A stretch of 31,427 nt of DNA from Phoronis australis (Eukaryota > Phoronida > Phoronidae): contig NMRA01001215.1 of the NCBI GenBank assembly GCA_002633005.1, positions 1 through 31,427 of the forward strand. The letters are read 5' to 3'. The translations under genes and the position numbers were made by a program. Below, piece after piece: positions 12,301-20,275 of this stretch. The notes beneath the pieces are model-generated. The model searched no databases. It worked only from the letters and a program-made list of their open reading frames with translations, and was not told the DNA's origin. How positions within the stretch are numbered: position 1 is the first letter of the stretch; the number at the start of each line of letters is the position of its first letter.

Positions 12301-14503
12301 GCTTACGTTACTACGCCAAAAAATTGAAATTTTCGTTTCAATGGTTATGGTTACAGATGTTCTGTATGTGGCTACGGAATATGCTGCGAACGGGAACCTA
12401 CGGATACTTCTCAGAAACAGTCGCAAGGACTCTGAATATGCCAATGTTGGCACAACGACAACTTTTAGTGAGAAACAGTTGCTGCAGATGGCGCTAGATG
12501 TTTCCCTGGGAATGAAGCATCTTGCTGCTCTTAAGGTAGACAATCAGGAATGTGGTTTGATTGTAGTTTGAGCATTATATGTTACTGAAGAAAAACGACA
12601 GAAATCTGGATGCATGTAAATCCAAGAATATTTTGACTTAACGAGATTTAAGGCCAGCACCCGTGAATTAGAAAATCATCCGTTATACTCGGTATGTAAT
12701 AGGTACTACTTTAACATGATTGTATCGGTTTAAACAATTTGTTCTGAATGAGATGTGACCAGTCAGTTTGATTTAAAAAAAAAATGTAGATGATTTTCGA
12801 TATGCATGTATCTTTAAATTCCTATTTGCGTCGATGCTCATAGTGGCAGCAAAATAAATGTCCTATCGTGGTAAGAGACTTGTGGGTCTTATTTTGTAGC
12901 TTTGAAACCAGGGCTTAATCATAGTTACAGTGATGTGTCTAAGTAAACGAAATGCCATTTAAAAGTTGAATGAAGTTCATGCATTCGTTGTTGAGAACGG
13001 TGTCGGTACTATTGAGAGTTTTATTTTTCGATTGTGTATCTTTTGCTTTATGCAAACACGAACCCTTTTTTATGAAATATTGCTGTTGCAGATAATTCAC
13101 CGTGACCTTGCTGCAAGAAACATCTTGGTCAGCGAAGACTGGACTGCGAAAATATCTGACTTTGGGCTCAGCAGAAATGAAGACATCTACGTGAAACAAA
13201 CCCAGACGAGATTACCGATACGGTGGATGGCGCCTGAGTCGCTCTTCAACCATTCTTACAGTACAAAAAGTGACGTGTACGCCGTTCTTAATTGGTTATA
13301 TCCGGGGACTTCATTGAGTCTCGTATCCAATGTTTCTAAAGTTATTCACAGAAACCTTTCGGTGTTTCACAAGACCGTCGTTTCGGCTTCAAAATCACAA
13401 ATATCTGTTTGAAGGATTGGAGAATTTGTGTGTTGTTTGGATTTCTAACGATATCATGTTTATACATAGACGAGTACATTTTCAGGTGGTCCTTTGGAAT
13501 TCTGCTGTGGGAGATCGTGACATTAGGTAAGCTTTCCAAATATTTTCATATAGCAACATTTGCAGCATCTTGACACCATAATTTCCATTTAATGTTTTTG
13601 TTGTCAGTTAAACATGGTTGTCATTTTTCATGCATCGTGGATTTGCCTATATTCTGTATAACTATTAGTGTCATCCATCAAAAATACTACCATACATTGC
13701 ATGATTTAATTAATAAACTAGCCACACAGCTGATTTCCTTGCGTACGTCTACATGTATGAAGTTACTTTGTGATTCATGGTTGTGCAAACCAAAAAATTA
13801 TTAAGTAACCTGTGATATACATGTACTCTGTAGATATAATCAAAAAACTTGCAATATGAGTGCCGCATCAACGTTGACGTGTTTTCCACCACCACTTAAA
13901 GACTGCACCTGGGTGTGTGTTTCAGGAGGAACGCCTTACAGTGGAATATGCAGCAGGGACCTCCTGGTTATGCTCGAGACCAACTACAGGATGCCTCAGC
14001 CTTGTAACTGCAGTGACGACATGTAAGTAGATGCTTCCTGTGGCACAGGAAGTTACGCCTTGACTGGGATAGTGATTTAGCATTGTGGGATATATAAACA
14101 CTTCGTGAGTCTGAGTCTTCGGCTATGCGATTTTAATGTGATCAGTGCACGCAATCCATAGGACCAGTTTAGATATGACTTACAAGAGTGCCTTGCACGT
14201 CCGAGCGACAGTCTTTAGAGTTTTGATTTAAAACTTTGACGAAGACCCTACGAAATAAAGAGAAGTTAGGCCTACGTGGATCACTCTAGTTGACGTTACT
14301 TATATAAACTCCTTTTTGTCACTCTCCATAGATACGGTTTGATGACATCATGCTGGAGCAAAGCCCCCTCTCAGCGGCCGTCGTTCAATATCCTGGTAGC
14401 CATGTTAGAAGATATGTTACTTCAGAGGAAGACATATATTTCTGTGACGTGTGGAAACGATTTCTTATACGAAACCATCGACACAGTGAAGGACAACCAA
14501 TAG
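300..14503 (+). CDS. Tie-like receptor tyrosine kinase, 3' part (11 exons, partial at 5' end)
   Basis: A single-pass receptor tyrosine kinase that would phosphorylate tyrosines on itself and its partners at the plasma membrane. Exons: 300-363, 931-1039, 1588-1652, 2397-2473, 8301-8514, 8868-8978, 12357-12535, 13092-13276, 13486-13526, 13926-14022, 14332-14503. Every exon has AG/GT borders, all phases match, and the sum is 1314 nt, that is 437 residues plus TAG. Residues 1-22 look like the end of a fibronectin-III domain (WGDWS), about 34-56 are the membrane helix, 57-105 a basic juxtamembrane stretch. The kinase domain, about 135-410, has GKGSFG (149-154), VALK Lys173, helix-C Glu190, HRDLAARN (276-283), DFG (296-298), APE (320-322) and SDVWSFG, so it should be active. 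The single activation-loop Tyr306 in [20 protein letters not shown] and the tail RKTYISVT resemble TIE1/TIE2 from memory. Receptor kinase is near certain; the Tie assignment is an inference, since FGFR/VEGFR-related receptors share much of the core. The ectodomain lies upstream. Confidence 0.92.
931..1039 (+). CDS. RTK exon: extracellular stem and transmembrane helix
   Basis: Acceptor ttccggacag and donor gtaagt (1040). It encodes a short stem, [11 protein letters not shown] (a possible N-glycosylation site NLS, a second at NES), then about 23 uninterrupted hydrophobic/small residues from LVIGAVCG to FVLY. It enters in phase 1 and leaves in phase 2; the next exon completes AA|A to Lys. No signal peptide precedes it, so it is an internal membrane anchor of a type I receptor. 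Confidence 0.88.
1588..1652 (+). CDS. RTK exon: basic juxtamembrane segment
   Basis: Acceptor ttttcag and donor gtaagg (1653). It encodes [20 protein letters not shown], a stop-transfer cluster directly after the membrane helix. It enters in phase 2 and leaves in phase 1; the last G joins GT of the exon at 2397 to make Gly. Confidence 0.85.
2345..2376. repeat. TACATGTA simple repeat
   Basis: Alternating tatg/tacatgta microsatellite just upstream of the acceptor at 2396. The octamer TACATGTA is its own reverse complement and recurs through the window (for example near 8820, 14735 and 23445). Confidence 0.7.
2397..2473 (+). CDS. RTK exon: juxtamembrane segment
   Basis: Acceptor gttaacag, donor gtaaga (2474). 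It encodes [20 protein letters not shown] and a short acidic end, DDKS. Leaving phase 0 matches the exon at 8301 across a 5.8-kb intron. The frame stays open past the donor to 2890, but that extension has no kinase-like sequence and is read here as intron. Confidence 0.82.
2813..3135. repeat. Left array of palindromic AAAACTTAAGTTTT units, also a foldback
   Basis: Fifteen CTTAAG cores occur in about 320 bp, each within AAAACTTAAGTTTT or a close variant; this 14-mer is its own reverse complement. Apart from the units, the two flanks are inverted copies: the block with ggaacaagttttttgaaacg near 2850 pairs with cgttccaaaaaacttgttcc near 3053-3072. The array could therefore form a long hairpin. 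It lies inside the kinase intron 2474-8300. Confidence 0.85.
5831..5947. repeat. Inverted repeat with hAT-like terminus
   Basis: Begins gatcaggggcggtcgggcgg and ends aactgccacctgatc. The inner part agttggggtggttaggg pairs with ccctaaccccccc aact on the other side. The CAGGGGCGG start is reminiscent of hAT-type terminal repeats; there is no coding capacity, so at most a MITE or solo remnant. Confidence 0.45.
6745..6955 (+). repeat. Dispersed repeat family, copy 1
   Basis: Shares the order gctcgaacgagc, gaagtagaaac, gtccactaaaa, gctctg and ggattggtgcg with copies near 8995-9235 and 26020-26240. Non-coding, diverged, with a C11 tract. Probably an old non-autonomous mobile element. Confidence 0.5.
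7920..8222. repeat. Right array of palindromic AACTTAAGTT units
   Basis: Eight CTTAAG cores within 8071-8220, preceded by about 150 bp of decayed units. The array shares the ggcgaaaaacttaagtttt spelling with the left array at 2813-3135 and stops about 80 bp before the kinase exon at 8301. Confidence 0.8.
8301..8514 (+). CDS. RTK exon: juxtamembrane tyrosines and kinase glycine loop
   Basis: Acceptor cttgttccag, donor gtaagt (8515). It begins [12 protein letters not shown], continues with [19 protein letters not shown] and then the ATP-binding glycine loop GKGSFGDV and the VALKRLN strand with the catalytic lysine. Three juxtamembrane tyrosines (IAYETV, KVYEKI, PSYWTI) are candidate autophosphorylation/SH2-docking or autoinhibition sites. 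Enters phase 0, leaves phase 1. Confidence 0.93.
8868..8978 (+). CDS. RTK exon: kinase helix C and following strands
   Basis: Acceptor cgttttag, donor gtaatg (8979). It encodes [16 protein letters not shown] with the helix-C glutamate and then [15 protein letters not shown], the standard receptor-kinase segment before the hinge. Enters and leaves in phase 1. Confidence 0.93.
8995..9235 (+). repeat. Dispersed repeat family, copy 2
   Basis: Contains gaaaaaagtagaaaactaga, caaaatccactaaaaaggca, agctctgcacgtg and ggctgtgcgctcgcata, matching copy 3 near 26020-26240 in order and orientation. It lies right after a kinase exon, in intron 8979-12356. Confidence 0.6.
9236..10976. other. Intron sequence, no supported gene
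   Basis: AT-rich intron of the kinase gene. A minus-strand open frame at 10079-10462, starting with a non-ATG codon, has a hydrophobic stretch but no recognisable family. It lies downstream, on the same strand, of the Cys/His frame at 10977-11405 and could only be a further exon of that gene by inference. Confidence 0.35.
10977..11405 (-). CDS. Hypothetical Cys/His-cluster protein exon nested in the kinase intron
   Basis: A 142-codon frame beginning [17 protein letters not shown], on the strand opposite the kinase gene and wholly inside its 3.4-kb intron. Around residues 54-80 it reads [19 protein letters not shown] then TCCYPEH, a C-x3-C-x2-H-x-H...CC-x3-H arrangement that could bind zinc; it resembles, from memory only, uncharacterised invertebrate proteins with an HRxxLGxxxR...CxxPxH pattern. 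The later part [14 protein letters not shown] is compositionally protein-like. After LVP there is gttagt, a possible donor, so the real first exon may end there and the rest be read-through into intron. It could be a nested gene, a domesticated or decayed mobile-element gene, or chance. Confidence 0.4.
   Translation of the reverse strand: MAFIGCVKDVKSHLTSCKVPQKFESISELQLILARARVFDAVREEAGLENQWKCAIICFTHRHEIGLGFRQKLTCCYPEHTTRVKRKIEWGVDFRMSKWFFRQFRFLVPVSGIVKKLLHIYHIRCLGSSGHDVSSEDRISSR
11406..12356. other. Intron sequence, no supported gene
   Basis: The end of the kinase intron and the possible upstream region of the nested minus-strand frame. Open frames here (11840-12025 and 12001-12207) have no domain. 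The stretch ends in the acceptor ggttacag at 12356. Confidence 0.4.
12357..12535 (+). CDS. RTK exon: hinge, short kinase insert, helix E
   Basis: Acceptor ggttacag, donor gtagac (12536). It encodes [18 protein letters not shown] (hinge; Thr at the gatekeeper position), a short kinase insert [17 protein letters not shown] with one tyrosine, then [17 protein letters not shown]. The insert is short, unlike PDGFR/KIT or VEGFR-type receptors and compatible with Tie or FGFR relatives. Enters phase 1, leaves phase 0. Confidence 0.93.
13092..13276 (+). CDS. RTK exon: catalytic and activation loops
   Basis: Acceptor ctgttgcag, donor gtacgc (13277). It carries [13 protein letters not shown] (catalytic Asp and Asn), ISDFGLSR (Mg-binding Asp), an activation loop with one tyrosine in [20 protein letters not shown], and STKSDV. 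The YVKxTxxRLPxRWMAxESL pattern is the main reason for the Tie-like call. Leaves in phase 2, inside the Val codon of SDVW. Confidence 0.96.
13486..13526 (+). CDS. RTK exon: 41-bp exon, kinase helix F
   Basis: Acceptor cattttcag, donor gtaagc (13527). It completes Val and encodes [13 protein letters not shown], the invariant helix-F segment of tyrosine kinases. Enters phase 2, leaves phase 1; too short for open-frame detection but required for continuity. Confidence 0.93.
13926..14022 (+). CDS. RTK exon: kinase C-lobe
   Basis: Acceptor gtgtttcag, donor gtaagt (14023). It encodes [18 protein letters not shown] and [13 protein letters not shown], the usual GGTPY...GYRMxxPxxC region of receptor kinases. 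Enters phase 1, leaves phase 2. Confidence 0.94.
14332..14503 (+). CDS. RTK terminal exon: end of kinase domain and C-tail
   Basis: Acceptor ctctccatag. It encodes [18 protein letters not shown] (the conserved CW...RPSF end of the catalytic domain), then a tail of about 30 residues with RKTYISVT and [13 protein letters not shown] before TAG at 14501-14503. Two tail tyrosines (TYIS, LYET) sit where TIE2 has its tail tyrosines, as I recall; this is an inference by eye. Confidence 0.94.
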
Positions 14504-15380
14504 TCTAAATACAGCAAGGAAGAACCGTGGAAGACTAATCCATTTTTTAAATTGTATACGATAGATACACTGAATTCTGCATTTCTACACTTCCTATGCT
14601 ACACTATTTCGTGTTGTTTCAGTCCAGTGCCATCTACTGGCATTGGCAATTCATTCCCAGCCGATTCCTGCTTCTGTTTAAAAAAATCTGTAATACCAGA
14701 AATTATGTTGCTCTATTTATATAATATGTAAACATACATGTATGTATGTTTTTAAACGGTATCGGACATGGAGGAAGTACAGCCAATTGACCCCACACCC
14801 CGCGACCCTCACGACCCAAGACTGCCAGGTCTCACGATCTACAACCTCCTCGACCCAGTCCACACAACCTCGACTAGCTCTGGACATAGATTAAGCGCTG
14901 ACTTGCAGGACTAATGAGTTGGGCCGTGAGCTCGGCTGGCGTTTCCCTACTTTTTGCAATTAAGAGAGTCGACTCGGCAATTCTGAAAGGCGAAAGCAGA
15001 ACAAAAACGCGACCAAATCAAATCAAAGACCTCCTAACGTTACAGATGTCGTCCCTTGCAGAAAGTATACGTCGCGGCTACTCTTCAGTGAATGGCAGAT
15101 TCAACCCTTTTTGCGTAAAGTGAAAGGAACCGACAAAACTGCAATTTCATCATTAAATACAGTTTGAAAAAACAAGGTATTTGTTACAAGTATTTCAATG
15201 TTATATGGAGTATATTGTAAACGAGTACATAGTAAAAAGCAAATAATAAATTAAAATGTAAAATTATGTGCATTCACTGTCTCCCTAAATTTAGTAGAAC
15301 TGGGCCATTGGTACACTCTTTCAGTGCTGCCGTGGAATGTTGTTTAACATGGGTTCTTGTTGAATAAAATAATGACACCG
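14504..15380 (+). other. Kinase 3' UTR and candidate poly(A) signals
   Basis: No AATAAA lies close to the stop. Candidates are ATTAAA at 15152-15157, AATAAA at 15245-15250 and AATAAA at 15363-15368, so the 3' UTR would be about 0.65-0.9 kb. A C-rich G-quadruplex-type repeat (14791-14817, minus-strand G-runs) lies inside it. A small open frame at 14914-15123 has no recognisable domain. Which signal is used cannot be told from sequence. Confidence 0.45.
14776..14880 (-). repeat. G-rich repeat, inverted copy (G-quadruplex type)
   Basis: Plus strand reads accccacaccccgcgaccct then cacgaccc; the minus strand therefore has GGG-GGG-GGGG-GGGG runs with loops of 3-6 bases at 14791-14817. It is an inverted copy of the repeat near 15917 and is related to those near 23609 and 28540. 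Confidence 0.6.
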
Positions 15381-15915
15381 ACGTCATAACATTCAGTCAT
15401 TCCCATTGGTTGATATCTGGAAACCCCTTTCAGTTTACTGTAAGGCGACCACTTTTGACTTGAATGGTTGCGATGAAGAAAAACAGACAGTGGTCGAATT
15501 GAACAAAATCAAGAAAACACTGATCACATTGGTCAGCCCAGACAAATACAGTGCATAGAATGCGTGAGCAAGTGGTGGCGATATGAGTGATAAACTTCCG
15601 ATCAAGCATGCCCATCGATGACTTAACATGGAATCCCGTTTGTCGTTCATCATGTTTCTACAGGTCCTCTTTTCAGTATAGGTAGCGGTGTGCCAGAGTA
15701 TAGGCCATTGACAGCCGCTCATGGAACTATTTCTGTGACAGCATAGCGCACTCACAATTTGTTATTTCAGATCACCCTCTCACGCCACTTCCAGTTTTTA
15801 ATCACCAGACCTGAGCCTGATCAGACTCGCGTGTAAATATGTTTAATTGGAAAGACACACAGCTACGTAATAAGATTATGAATTATGAAAAGGAGCAAAA
15901 ATACCTCTGTTGCTG
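15381..15915. other. Intergenic, no supported gene
   Basis: Contains overlapping minus-strand open frames at 15430-15755, neither with a recognisable domain, start context or splice partner. Nothing further is supported. Confidence 0.35.
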
Positions 15916-15965
15916 TGGGTTGTGGGGTCGAGGTTCGTGGGGATCGTGGGTCGAGGGGGGTGGAG
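15916..15965 (+). repeat. G-rich repeat (G-quadruplex type)
   Basis: Runs GGG, GGGG, GGGG, GGG and GGGGGG separated by short TCGA/TCGT loops, in gtgggttgtggggtcgagg and gtgggtcgagggggg. Same family as the inverted copy at 14776-14880; the two could delimit one decayed element of about 1.2 kb. Confidence 0.6.
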
Positions 15966-16636
15966 AGTTTTTGAACAGTCCCCTCTGTTCTGCCCTTCAG
16001 TCATCAGACGCGTTCGGGCAGTCTCGATTAGGTCGCTTAAACTTATCTCATATTCCTTTATTTCTGCATTTAGCAATATCTAAAGTCATCATTTGTTGAA
16101 ATTATCAATACCCTACTCACGTAACTGAAAATCAGTAGCTATAACAATCAAGAAACTCCTAATAGTTTTAATATGATGGCGAATATGAACTTCTCGATCA
16201 CATCCTTGAGGTTATTACCGATTTTTGTATCAAGGTTTTGGGGGTTGTTTCAGTTGTTAAACCATGTTTTTCGGCCACGCGTAAACGGATTACTGTGGAA
16301 TTTCGATCAATCGTTATTTAATACCTTCCACAGGAAATCAAGTGACACCATCTCGATTTGGGTTCTAATTTTTCAACAAAAACACGTTTGTTTAAAAAAA
16401 TGTGCAAGTGTAGACGTGGGAACTTTTTGGAATTTGATTTATAGGTGTACTATTTAGCTATATAGAAAAAAACTAGGTTGCTCCCCCCAAAGTACTCACG
16501 AGCACGAAAGCTATGAGATCTGGCTCACCGACTACAGGGAGTAACTACTAGTCCAAAATTCAATGCGGCTGAATGGGATGAACGGTGAATGATTGCTTTG
16601 TGTAATGTTATATCTACTGTAGTAGTACAAACATCA
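15966..16636. other. Intergenic, no supported gene
   Basis: An open frame at 16173-16457 has no domain. No RNA gene or repeat structure was recognised. Confidence 0.35.
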
Positions 16637-17039
16637 GGGCCCGGTCTCTAATCTTTGTACTCGAAACGAACTCGAAACTATTTTTGGCAATTTCTGTGCT
16701 CCTTTTGTGCGAACTTAAGGTAATTGGTTATCAGACTGTGCTCGAATACATTATAGTTTATGCATAGGAATTTCTAGTTCAAGTTTGCCCTTGAAGACCC
16801 TTATTTTCGTGACACAAACTCGAGTAAAAACTGGAAATTTCGAGTTCAAACTCGAACTTATTGCTTTAATATTGGGTTTACAAACTGTGGACTAAGGGCA
16901 ATAAATTATCTACGTAAGTTATTGTTTACTCGAGCATAAAATAATAGACACTTATCTTGAGTTCGCCCAAAAGTAGAGTAGAAAATGTCAAACCTAATTT
17001 CGAGTTCCATTTCGAGTAAAAAGATTGGAGACCGGGCCC
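16637..17039. mobile_element. 403-bp MITE-like element with GGGCCCGGTCTC inverted ends
   Basis: The left end gggcccggtctctaatcttt and right end aaagattggagaccgggccc are inverted copies over about 40 bp, continuing into tactcgaaa / tttcgagta. The inside is rich in ACTCGA/TCGAGT words and has no transposase frame, so it would be non-autonomous. No target duplication is obvious (left flank catca, right flank gggtt). A second copy begins at 31218. Confidence 0.75.
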
Positions 17040-19380
17040 GGGTTGCTCTGCCAAAGCGATATTTTGCGTTTTTATTTTTTAAAAATGCATGTTTTGATAA
17101 ATACATGCTGCCCATCAACATAAAAGTGGCCTTAAACCGTTCCTTAATCATCATTTAGATTCGGAAAGGAATGGCGTGTCATTAATTAAGGTTGTGCTGA
17201 ATAGCTTGTCCTGTCCATGCGTGTAAATTCATGAAGCAATAATGGTATCGAGCAATAATGAACTTTCGAAGCTCAGACCACTTTTTTAATTTGAGTAAGG
17301 AGTTGTTTGGTTCCATGACCTCGAATGTGTTACGACACCACAGGTTAATAACACCGAGTATTTAATTCTTGATATCACATGGGCAAATCACAAAGCAGTG
17401 CAGAGTATAAATCCAAACACCTTACATTTTATAGTCCACAAAACACTGAAATAACCGTTCTAGCATTAATTCACTATATAACGAGTTGGCGAATTTTCCA
17501 CAAACTTATGTTGTGACAGAAGAGCGAGTGTTCCACAAACTCAGTTCGTAAAAGAAGACTTGACACACTGTGTTGATGTGTTTTGACAGTCTCTGATATT
17601 TTCTGGGAAGTGGCTATACTTGGTCTATTGACTGACTTTGGTTTCGATTTCCTTTTAAATAATTCCCGTCTGCGCTTTTTCATGCTTTTATCAATATTTA
17701 GGCTTCATTGGTGAACAAACGTTTGAGCACTGTGCCCAACGGTCACTCACACGCAGGTCTTTCTTCTAACAATGATAGTAATACTTCAGATGGTTCATGC
17801 AGAATTGTTTATTTTTGATAAATTTAAAAAAGCACCAAGACTGCCCTGTGATAAGGATTAGTCGGAGTAGATTCAAGTAATCACTTGACATTTGACAACA
17901 GACAACTGTTCACATTTGACAACAGACAGCACCACAATTGCAATTATAGTTAAATTTTACATGGTGTTACAATTGATTGAATTAGTTGGTTTGACCATTT
18001 GAGATGATCGTTGAAAGTGGGGCAAGCACCTGTCATCGAAACTATGTTGAAGGACAACAGCGGTAGTGGTGGTAAGCAGGTAAGTTTGAGATAACTTGGG
18101 ATTAGTCGGTACAACTTATTTCAACTAAACGTACGACGTACATGTACTCTCAGTGAGAAGGACATGCAAAGAACTTCTTACACGGTCCCATCTTTGGCGG
18201 CGAATCCCATATCCAAGTTTATTCAAACGGAGACAGACCCCAACTCAAGAAACGTTTGACAGCCTGGTTGTTCTGCCTCAAGGCTAATTCACTACTCGCG
18301 CGCGGGAAAGCCTTGCTAACTGTGATTTTTAAACATTTTTTCAAGTTTAAATATTACAACTTCAAAGACTATTTACTAGATTCTAACTTGAATATTTGTT
18401 ACAAAACTTGAATGCAATTTAAAACTGTTCAAGCTTAAAATAAAAATATGAAAACAATGTAACTGAATCAGTTCATGTTGCGCAAGCCTGTTTTTACAAT
18501 AGCTGCGCCATGTAGTTGAAAATTTTATAGACACGACGAATTTTTCGGCAAAGAGGACTGGTCGTTTTGACGTTTCATGCGATTTTGACGAAATTTCCAA
18601 GAGAATTGCCCATGTCATAAACCTGAGACGAATGTAAAATTCTCTATTGGTGTTTCATTAAGCACTCATTTTTGGCAGAACGTGAGTTTGTAGCAGATTG
18701 AAAACTACTGAAAATTTGTTTAAATGTCCTAGTGGTATACCAGTGTAGCCGTGGTGTCATGTGCAGCGTTGTGTTTTTATGTGTTTTGAATGACCGCCGG
18801 TGTCGAGCTGACGGATAGACGTTCGGTTGCTTTGTTTTGAAGTTCCAGTATCGAGAAAAAGGAAAGTTGAATAGATTAAAATACATTTGTTATTTATTAT
18901 TGTCGGCAAAAATTACAACCAATGGTTATGGAAAAGAAAACGGTTGAACATATAATTTTTTTAGTAAAAACCAGGAGACTTGCAACACGTCGCTCATTCT
19001 GATCCAGAACTTGAGGTTGGATCGAATTCAAGACCCTAGGCGGTCCGCCAAAACTACTAGTGCGCGACTTTTTATAGACCAAAATAATGCACGTTAGGAC
19101 GAGTCTAAAACATATGTGACGTTATGGAACTCCCGTATAAGAAGAGTCAACTAAGTAAGTGGCGCGAAACTGTAATTCTATGATTCACAAAGCAAGCAAG
19201 CGCCCGAAACTAGTAAGAGTAACATACCATAAACCAGAATGGTTATTGTCACGGCGCGACAATAATGGACTCTGCGCGTGCGTGTTACTGGAAATGTTAT
19301 GGGAAGTTACTGACAGCACCCCGTTAACCATTAAGAAAAGAATTTTTTTTAAATTGTAGCAGAAATTACATGTTAATATT
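17040..19380. other. Intergenic, no supported gene
   Basis: Several short open frames on the minus strand (16906-17154, 17474-17683, 18376-18618, 18644-18886, 18897-19082) lack domains. A 24-bp direct duplication built on acatttgacaacagacaact lies near 17888-17935. A mini-exon-like ATG...gtaagt at 18044-18080 could not be supported. Confidence 0.35.
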
Positions 19381-19381
19381 T

Positions 19382-20275
19382 TAATGACCTTTCCACTAAT
19401 TGACCTCTTCCGGTGCATTATGAGCCCTTACGAGGGAGTAATGGTAAACTCGATAAAAAGTCTGGCTAATGCTAAGAATCATAGATGTTTTTCTTCAAGC
19501 ACTTCAGAATACAAGATGAATGAATTGGTCAAACTTTCAGAAGAAAAGTGCACTTAATGACCCCATGGATGCACCAAATGACTTGAAAAATTAGAATTCA
19601 AACTCAATCACACTTAGTAAACAGATATGTAAATCAGAAGTCTCTAGCTCAAAATTTTAGTTTGCACTCAATGACCTTTGACCTATTTTTTCTGATTGGT
19701 TAGGCCTATTGCGAAGTGAAGTAGGGTATTTAATTGGCATGTTCACTTACACCTGCGTGCTGAAATTGAAAAGAATTCCTTGAAAAACGTAAGATATAAC
19801 ATTTTGAACGTTACATGAAATTTGCTTTAATTGACCCTATCCGGTGCATTATAAGCGTCTTTAGAATCATTGCAAAGCCCATGGAAAATGTGTTTAACGC
19901 TGAGAATCACAGTTGTCTAACGGTTGACACATAAGAATACTTGGTGATTGAAAATGTCAAATTTTCAGAAGAAAAACGCATCTAATGACCCCATGTTTGC
20001 ACGAAATGTCCTGAAACTTTTGATTCTGATTTGATCTACCTGTGGCAATCAGACCTGTCAATTTGAAGTGTCTAGCTCAAAATTTTAGCTAATGACGTTT
20101 GACCTATTTCACCTGAATGGAAGACCCGATTACTTAAAAAAGTATTTTTTTAAATTGCCTCATTGACTCGTGCCTGTGTACCGAATTTGAAAAGAATAGC
20201 TTTTAAAATAAAGGAGTAACATTTTGAAAATTGCATGACCTTTGCACCAAATGACCTCTCCCGGAGCATTATGGA
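19382..20275. repeat. Diverged tandem repeat, period about 425 bp (two units and a partial third)
   Basis: The word cggtgcattat/cggagcattatg recurs at 19411, 19842 and 20262, giving periods of about 431 and 420. Other shared blocks are ctaatgctaagaatca / taacgctgagaatcac, cagaagaaaa, taatgaccccatg, ctagctcaaaattttag and gaaattgaaaagaat / gaatttgaaaagaat, all in the same order. Non-coding. Unit 1 carries a perfect DR1-type TGACCTTTGACCT at 19672-19684. Confidence 0.85.

Noticed and set aside
15430-15755. Overlapping minus-strand open frames
   Set aside because: No domain, no splice partner, and composition like chance frames.
18044-18080. Mini exon ATG...GSGGKQ followed by gtaagt
   Set aside because: Only twelve codons, no partner exon and on the opposite strand from the micro-exon gene.
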